Source of the DNA: Terasakiella sp033100395 | GTDB lineage: Bacteria; Pseudomonadota; Alphaproteobacteria; Rhodospirillales; Terasakiellaceae | Direction: 5' to 3' | Assembly (NCBI RefSeq): GCF_033100395.1 | Contig: NZ_JAWLVJ010000001.1 | Location: forward strand, 204,695 to 268,694 | Length of the DNA stretch: 64,000 nucleotides | Shown: piece after piece, positions 59,166 to 64,000 of the stretch | Position numbering within the stretch: position 1 is the stretch's first letter | Layout: every line of letters starts with the position of its first letter | The notes under the pieces: model-generated | What the model saw: the letters and a program-made list of their open reading frames with translations, nothing else | Database searches by the model: none | Told to the model about the DNA's origin: nothing | Program-made: the position numbers and the translations under genes

Positions 59166-60680
59166 ATGGATATAAAACTCAGCAATCGATTGTTCTTTCG
59201 GCACACTCGAAATGCGTTGCTGGTTGCCCTGGCCTTGGGGATTATTGTCTCCCTTGCCCAAATCGTTTTCGATTTAAGCTCTGAACAAAAACGGATCGAT
59301 CAGACCGTTCTTCAGGTTCTCAACACCACAAAAGAATCCGCAGCCCAAGCCGCTTACAGCCTGAATAACGAGCTGGCTTTACGCGTTGTCAAAGGCCTGT
59401 TTGAATATGAACCAATCTATTCTGCCCAGATTACCGATGACTTTGGCCGCCAGTTGGCCTCCCTTGAACGCCCGTTGATCAAACACGAACTTTCCTGGCT
59501 CGGCCCGCTCATTCGCGCAGACCAAAACCTCTATACCGTACCGCTTTATGTGGCGAACGGACAGACGGTAATTGGAGAAATGCGTGTGCTGGTGGATCGC
59601 TTTTTGATCGCGCAGGATTTCATCGACCGCGCAGGCCTGGTGATCTTTACCGGAATTTTACGCAACTTTGCCCTGGCCGTCTTTTTCGGGTTCCTCTTTT
59701 ACTTCACACTGGGTCGCCCGGTGATGAATACCATCGCAAACCTGAGCATGATTGACCCGAACCAGCCCGGCAAAAACCAGATTAATGTGCCCATGGGCCA
59801 CAGCGAAGATGAACTGGGCCTGTTGATCCGCAAGATCAACAATATTCTTAGTGACTTTGACCAGACGCTGCAACAACGCTACCTCACCGAAGAAGAATTG
59901 AAGCGCAACCAGAACACCATTCGCCAACTGAACATGCGTCTGGAAGAACGGGTCAAGCTGCGCACCGGTGAACTGGAAGCCGCCAATAAAGAAATGGAAG
60001 CTTTTACTTATTCTGTGTCCCACGATTTACGCGCCCCGCTTCGCACCATCAGCGGCTTTGGCAATATCCTGCATGAAGAATATGGCGATAAGCTCGATGA
60101 CCAGGCGAGCCACTATCTGGAACGGGTACGTACCGGCGCAAGCCGCATGGAAACCCTGATCAATGACTTATTGAAACTTTCGCGCTCCACCCGGGGTGAC
60201 CTGCACCGAAGCGACTTCAACCTGTCCGAACTGGTCAGCGAAATAGTGGCGGAGATGAAACAGGATAACCCGGAGCGAGAAATCTCCGTTCATATCTCCC
60301 CGGATATTGAAGCCTATGCAGATAAGCGCTTTATGCGGGTAGTGTTTGAAAACCTGCTGTCCAACGCCTGGAAATATACCCAGCATACAAACGATCCAAA
60401 AATCTTCTTCGGCATGACCGATAAAGAAGGCTATCAGGCCTATTATATTCAGGATAACGGGGCAGGCTTTGACATGGCCTATGCCAACAAACTGTTTGCC
60501 CCTTTCCAGCGCCTGCATTCCGCACGCGATTTTGAAGGCACTGGCGTTGGTCTCGCCACAGTTCAACGGGTTATCCATCGCCATGGTGGGGAAGTTTGGG
60601 CAAACGCGAAAGTCAATGAAGGGGCAACATTCTACTTTACATTGCCAAGGCCGTTGATTGATTTCAGTAATGAAGAATAA
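59166..60680 (+). CDS. Sensor histidine kinase
   Basis: A 504-residue membrane kinase. Helix ~17-38 precedes a ~115-residue periplasmic sensor, a second helix (~160-185), a HAMP-like linker and a coiled coil (~235-275). The HisKA motif is SVSHDLRAPLRTISGFGNIL with the acceptor His; the ATPase domain has NLLSNAWKYT, DNGAGFDM and GTGVGLATVQRVI. Architecture resembles the phytochrome-type HWE-unrelated kinases. A single-domain receiver is 88 bases downstream. Confidence 0.93.
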   Translation: MDIKLSNRLFFRHTRNALLVALALGIIVSLAQIVFDLSSEQKRIDQTVLQVLNTTKESAAQAAYSLNNELALRVVKGLFEYEPIYSAQITDDFGRQLASLERPLIKHELSWLGPLIRADQNLYTVPLYVANGQTVIGEMRVLVDRFLIAQDFIDRAGLVIFTGILRNFALAVFFGFLFYFTLGRPVMNTIANLSMIDPNQPGKNQINVPMGHSEDELGLLIRKINNILSDFDQTLQQRYLTEEELKRNQNTIRQLNMRLEERVKLRTGELEAANKEMEAFTYSVSHDLRAPLRTISGFGNILHEEYGDKLDDQASHYLERVRTGASRMETLINDLLKLSRSTRGDLHRSDFNLSELVSEIVAEMKQDNPEREISVHISPDIEAYADKRFMRVVFENLLSNAWKYTQHTNDPKIFFGMTDKEGYQAYYIQDNGAGFDMAYANKLFAPFQRLHSARDFEGTGVGLATVQRVIHRHGGEVWANAKVNEGATFYFTLPRPLIDFSNEE

Positions 60681-60768
60681 ATAAACTCTCACCCGAACAG
60701 GTGATTAATTTGTACACGTAATATGTCATTATGCCCCAAAACGATAGTATTGAGGGTAAATACAGATA

Positions 60769-61125
60769 ATGACGTCGATTTTAATCGTAGATGATGACAC
60801 CATGGTTTTGGAAAGTATGAAGGCTTTCCTTGAAACTCAAGATTACACTATCCTGTGTGCACGCGATGGCAACCAAGCCCTGGATATCATCCAGAAAGAG
60901 GTCATTGATATCGCCCTTATTGATATCTTCATGCCCAACAAGGGGGGATTCGAAACCATTACCTCGGTAAACAAGTCCATTCCCATCATCGCTATGAGCG
61001 GGGTCTCATCTCATCGCTTTGAACCCTTGAGTTTCGCAGAAAGTTTGGGCGCTCGTGCCAGCCTGACCAAACCCTTTCACCCCAATGAATTGCTGCAAGC
61101 AATCCAAGAAATTACAGATGCTTAA
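60769..61125 (+). CDS. Single-domain response regulator
   Basis: A 118-residue CheY-like receiver. The acidic pocket is VDDDT, the acceptor Asp is in IALIDIFMPNKGG and the Lys is in LTKPFHP. It has no output domain, so it acts by protein contacts or phosphorelay, most likely with the kinase just upstream. Confidence 0.93.
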   Translation: MTSILIVDDDTMVLESMKAFLETQDYTILCARDGNQALDIIQKEVIDIALIDIFMPNKGGFETITSVNKSIPIIAMSGVSSHRFEPLSFAESLGARASLTKPFHPNELLQAIQEITDA

Positions 61126-61303
61126 CGCGGTTGCAGCATAATTTTTACCAAAATCAAGTACGCAGTAAGTGCTAGATACCTATCCAAGAAACCAGTTGGC
61201 GTGCCCGATAATTTAAGATAGAAACATAGCCAAGCCGAGAATAATGAGCTGAAAATCAGCCGTATTTCGTACTCAAAATAAGCCTTCGGGCACAAAAAAT
61301 GCG

Positions 61304-63367
61304 ATGTTAAAAGCTAAACTGCGCGCTCTCATCCCGTCCTTATCCATAGGACAGATCGTCTTGCTGTTGTCATTGACAGTAAGTGTGATTGCTATTGTCG
61401 TTGTTGTGAACCTGTCCCATGTGGTTCATCAACGCGCGATCTCTGATCTTGCGCGCGAAGAAGCAAGACAAACCTCCCAACTGGTATTCCAATCCCTTTA
61501 TTCCGCCATGAAGAAAGGCTGGACCAAAGATGAGATCCAGGAAACTATTGACCGTCTGGACACCACCCTGCCCGACCTGTCCATCAAGGTTTATCGTGGC
61601 GAAGGGGTGAATGACCAGTTTGGCCACCTGCCCGGTCAGGCCGAAGTCGTGGCCCATGATATTTTTCTCAGCAAGGCGCTAAAGACCGGAGAAGAAACTC
61701 TTCTGCCATCTGACAGTATGATCCGTTTTTTATTCCCGGTGCTGGCCGAAGACGAATGTCTGACCTGTCACACCAATGCAAAAGTGGGCGATGTCAATGG
61801 CGTGATCGACATCACCTACCCAATCAAAAACCTGAAGATTTCCCTGCAATTTGTGACCAATTCGGTCATCGTTTATTTTGCTATCATCATCGTGGTGATC
61901 TTCGCACTTTTATATCTTCAGCTGAAATTTATGATCGCCAGGCCCATTACATCGCTGGCCGGACTGATGTCAGAGATTGTCTATAATTCCGATCTATCCA
62001 AACGGGTTGACAGTGAAGACAGCCCCATTGCCGAAGTCAGCCATCTGTCGCGCTATTTCAACAAGCTTTTGCATACGGTGCAGGAATATCACACCCAGCT
62101 GCAGGAATTTGCCGTCAAGGACCCGTTAAGCGGCCTTTATAACCGCCGCAAGTTTGAAGAATTCCTCAAACATGAAATCAATCGGTCTTCGCGCGGGAAG
62201 CATGAATTCTGCGTTGTCATTCTGGACCTTGATAATTTTAAACATATCAACGATATCCACGGCCACCCGGTAGGGGATCTGGCCTTGAAAGAAGTCGGCA
62301 GCATTCTGGAAAACGAATCGCGACGCACGGATATCGTGGCACGCCTGGGCGCAGATGAATTTGCCATCCTGCTGCCGGAAACAACCCCGGAACATGGTTT
62401 TGACGTGGCGGAAAAGCTGCGCAAGCTTCTGGAAGATACCAGCCTGAACCTGCCAGCAGGTCGCGCCAAAGTTCAGGCCAGCTTTGGTCTTGTCAGCTAT
62501 CCGGAAAATGGTGAATCAACCGACAGCATTACCATTTCTATGGATGTCGCCATGTATAAGGCCAAACGTCTGGGGAAAAACCGTGTCTCTAAAATCGATG
62601 ACACGGATAGCAATGAAGCCAGACGCAGCGTTTCGCGTGCGCGCTTCCTGCAGGATGCGTTGGATGAGGACCGGGTGGAGCCTTTCTTCCAGCCGATCAT
62701 TGATCCGGTCACGGGCAAAATATTTGCTTATGAAGCTTTGGCCCGTATCCGCACCACGGACAATGTGATCGCAGCCGGGGATTTCATTGAATATGCCGAA
62801 GAATTTGGCATGGCCCAGGTCATCGACGAACGTATTTTCAAAAAAGGGTTCCAGGCCCTGCAAGCCAACGGCAACCCGGATGCCTGTCTGTTCCTGAATG
62901 TATCATCAAAGACATTTGCTGATGAAGAACGCCTGCGTCGCCTGCCCGAAACTTTAAAAAGCTTTGGTCTCAAGCCGCAACAGGTGGTTCTGGAAATTAC
63001 CGAACGCGAAGCCCTGCCGCATCTGAACCAGATCATTCGCCTGGTCGATGATTTACGCAAACAGGGCCTGAAGTTCGCCTTGGATGATTTCGGCAGTGGC
63101 TTTTCGTCCTTCATGTATCTGAAGTATTTCACCATTGATTTCGTCAAGATCGAAGGCAGCTTCATCCGCCATATGGCAACGGATATGAAAGATAAGATCA
63201 TGGTCGAACATATCCATTCCATGGCCAGCGAATTCGGACTTCGCACCATTGCAGAATTTGTCGAAGATGAAGAAACCGAAGCCCTGTTGCGTGAAATCGG
63301 AATCGACCTGGCCCAGGGCTTCCATTACGGTCGCCCATCTGCGCGTCTGGTTGACCTCGAAAAATAG
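61304..63367 (+). CDS. GGDEF-EAL protein with periplasmic CxxCH sensor
   Basis: A 687-residue membrane protein. Helix ~15-38, a periplasmic domain (~40-185) with CLTCH at residues 152-156, a second helix (~185-208), HAMP, GGDEF (~265-430) and EAL (~445-680). The GGDEF signature reads GADEF, so cyclase activity is uncertain. The EAL site is complete: EALAR, LEITERE, DDFGSGFSS and VKIEGSFIR. It is expected to hydrolyse c-di-GMP under redox or gas control. Confidence 0.93.
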   Translation: MLKAKLRALIPSLSIGQIVLLLSLTVSVIAIVVVVNLSHVVHQRAISDLAREEARQTSQLVFQSLYSAMKKGWTKDEIQETIDRLDTTLPDLSIKVYRGEGVNDQFGHLPGQAEVVAHDIFLSKALKTGEETLLPSDSMIRFLFPVLAEDECLTCHTNAKVGDVNGVIDITYPIKNLKISLQFVTNSVIVYFAIIIVVIFALLYLQLKFMIARPITSLAGLMSEIVYNSDLSKRVDSEDSPIAEVSHLSRYFNKLLHTVQEYHTQLQEFAVKDPLSGLYNRRKFEEFLKHEINRSSRGKHEFCVVILDLDNFKHINDIHGHPVGDLALKEVGSILENESRRTDIVARLGADEFAILLPETTPEHGFDVAEKLRKLLEDTSLNLPAGRAKVQASFGLVSYPENGESTDSITISMDVAMYKAKRLGKNRVSKIDDTDSNEARRSVSRARFLQDALDEDRVEPFFQPIIDPVTGKIFAYEALARIRTTDNVIAAGDFIEYAEEFGMAQVIDERIFKKGFQALQANGNPDACLFLNVSSKTFADEERLRRLPETLKSFGLKPQQVVLEITEREALPHLNQIIRLVDDLRKQGLKFALDDFGSGFSSFMYLKYFTIDFVKIEGSFIRHMATDMKDKIMVEHIHSMASEFGLRTIAEFVEDEETEALLREIGIDLAQGFHYGRPSARLVDLEK

Positions 63368-63437
63368 CATTGTTCGCCTACCAAACTATTGTATAGTGGG
63401 CCCTCCTTGTAAAACCGAACAACAACAGGATCGCTTC

Positions 63438-63909
63438 GTGGAAATTCGCCCACAGGACATTTATCTGAACCAGCAACTAATGCGCGCCAAGCATATTCTG
63501 CTGCCAAATCAAGACCCGGATTCACCGACCCTTGTCTTTCTGCATGAAGGGTTGGGGTGTTTAGAAATGTGGAAAGATTTCCCCGAACAACTTTGCCAGG
63601 CCTGCGGATTAAACGGATTTGTCTATGAACGCATCGGTTTTGGGAAATCTGCACCGCTGGGCATCGTACCGCGCCCGATGGATTATCTGGAACGCGAAGG
63701 CCGCGATGTGCTGCCCCATGTATTACATGAAGCCAGTATTCAAAATCCGATTCTGCTCGGACATAGCGATGGCGGCTCCATCGCACTGATCTATGCCGCC
63801 CATTATCCTGACCAAATCATCGCCTGTATCACCGAAGCCGCCCATGTTTTTATCGAACCGATCACCCTGAAAGGCATTCAGGATGCAGGGAAGCTTTATT
63901 TCGAGGGTG
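63438..63909 (+). pseudogene. Alpha/beta hydrolase interrupted at 3' end
   Basis: The frame starts at GTG with AGGA upstream and encodes the N-terminal ~155 residues of an alpha/beta hydrolase: oxyanion motif HEGLG and nucleophile elbow GHSDGGSIALIYA. The lid and the catalytic Asp and His beyond ~residue 160 are missing; the frame reaches a stop at 63932 in what looks like insertion-sequence DNA. A full-length gene would be about 250-280 residues. It is probably a gene inactivated by insertion. Confidence 0.65.
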
Positions 63910-64000
63910 TGACCCGTCCTGAAATAAGTTGACAGATTGGAGACTTATTATGGGAAACAAAGAAAACAAGCGGGTTAAGCGCACACAGCGTGATTATCCA
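63910..64000 (+). mobile_element. Left end of IS3-type insertion sequence
   Basis: From about TGACCCGTCC the sequence resembles the left terminal region of IS3-family elements, with a short untranslated stretch and then a transposase start. The right end lies beyond the window, so inverted repeats and target duplication cannot be checked. Confidence 0.5.
63950..64000 (+). CDS. Transposase OrfA, N-terminal fragment
   Basis: Seventeen codons, MGNKENKRVKRTQRDYP, run to the window edge. The basic KRVKRTQRDY start is familiar from IS3-family OrfA proteins, whose helix-turn-helix follows. GGAGAC lies at good spacing. Too short for certainty. Confidence 0.55.
   Translation, partial: MGNKENKRVKRTQRDYP

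Noticed and set aside
1..64000. Magnetosome gene cluster, suggested by the organism type
   Set aside because: No mam or mms genes or related motifs were found in the window.

Overview
The window looks like the chromosome of a marine or aquatic alphaproteobacterium, most probably a Rhodospirillales-type organism in the Terasakiella/Thalassospira/Magnetospirillum neighbourhood. This is inferred from gene content and order: lysA next to a TIGR02302/DUF4175 gene and an argH-adjacent small lipoprotein, a nadD-rsfS-rlmH cluster, gpmI-envC-ctpA-deacetylase-rppH, plant-type gshA, CcoG, MetZ and RpoH. The sequence alone does not fix the genus. No rRNA, tRNA or CRISPR array was seen.

Layout. 1-9.3 kb: the tail of a hybrid sensor kinase; proB translationally coupled to a glycosyltransferase; an MFS exporter; proA; a small conserved protein; and a two-gene module of a 59-residue membrane peptide and a TPR-repeat protein that share an Asn/Gln-rich motif. 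8.9-19.2 kb (minus strand): rppH, a divergent polysaccharide deacetylase, ctpA, an envC-like activator and gpmI form a cell-envelope/glycolysis run; then an odd MCP-like acidic protein, rlmH, rsfS, nadD and a TPR-sulfotransferase. 19.3-25.2 kb: trxA, an Lrp regulator, a metal-site/cupin protein, an ABC-2 permease, recX, a MocR regulator and ccoG. 25.4-32.6 kb: an M24 aminopeptidase, a DUF4175 protein, lysA, an LptM-like lipoprotein and argH. 32.7-36.3 kb: two AT-rich unknown genes, then gcvH and gcvT behind a glycine riboswitch, without an adjacent gcvP. 36.5-46.5 kb: small unknown and HTH genes, a chemoreceptor, an XRE-cupin regulator with azlCD, a YeeE/YedE transporter, a large HD-GYP protein and metZ. 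46.7-58 kb: tldD, a MOSC protein, a haem-type chemoreceptor, chorismate mutase, gshA, rsmE, a 270-bp structured inverted-repeat element, a solute-binding protein, ubiA, an MFS gene and ubiX. 58-64 kb: rpoH with a long leader, a histidine kinase, a lone receiver, a haem-type GGDEF-EAL protein, and an alpha/beta hydrolase that appears cut by an IS3-type element running off the end.

Themes. The window is rich in signalling: two histidine kinases, two chemoreceptors, a receiver and two c-di-GMP enzymes. Two of these sensors carry periplasmic CxxCH sites. Short palindromic doublets with GTCAT/ATGAC ends recur in at least five intergenic gaps. The most promising unusual systems are the paired N/Q-motif membrane peptide and TPR protein (7.1-8.7 kb), the folded repeat element (53.3-53.6 kb) and the short-ORF leader of rpoH (57.7-58.1 kb).
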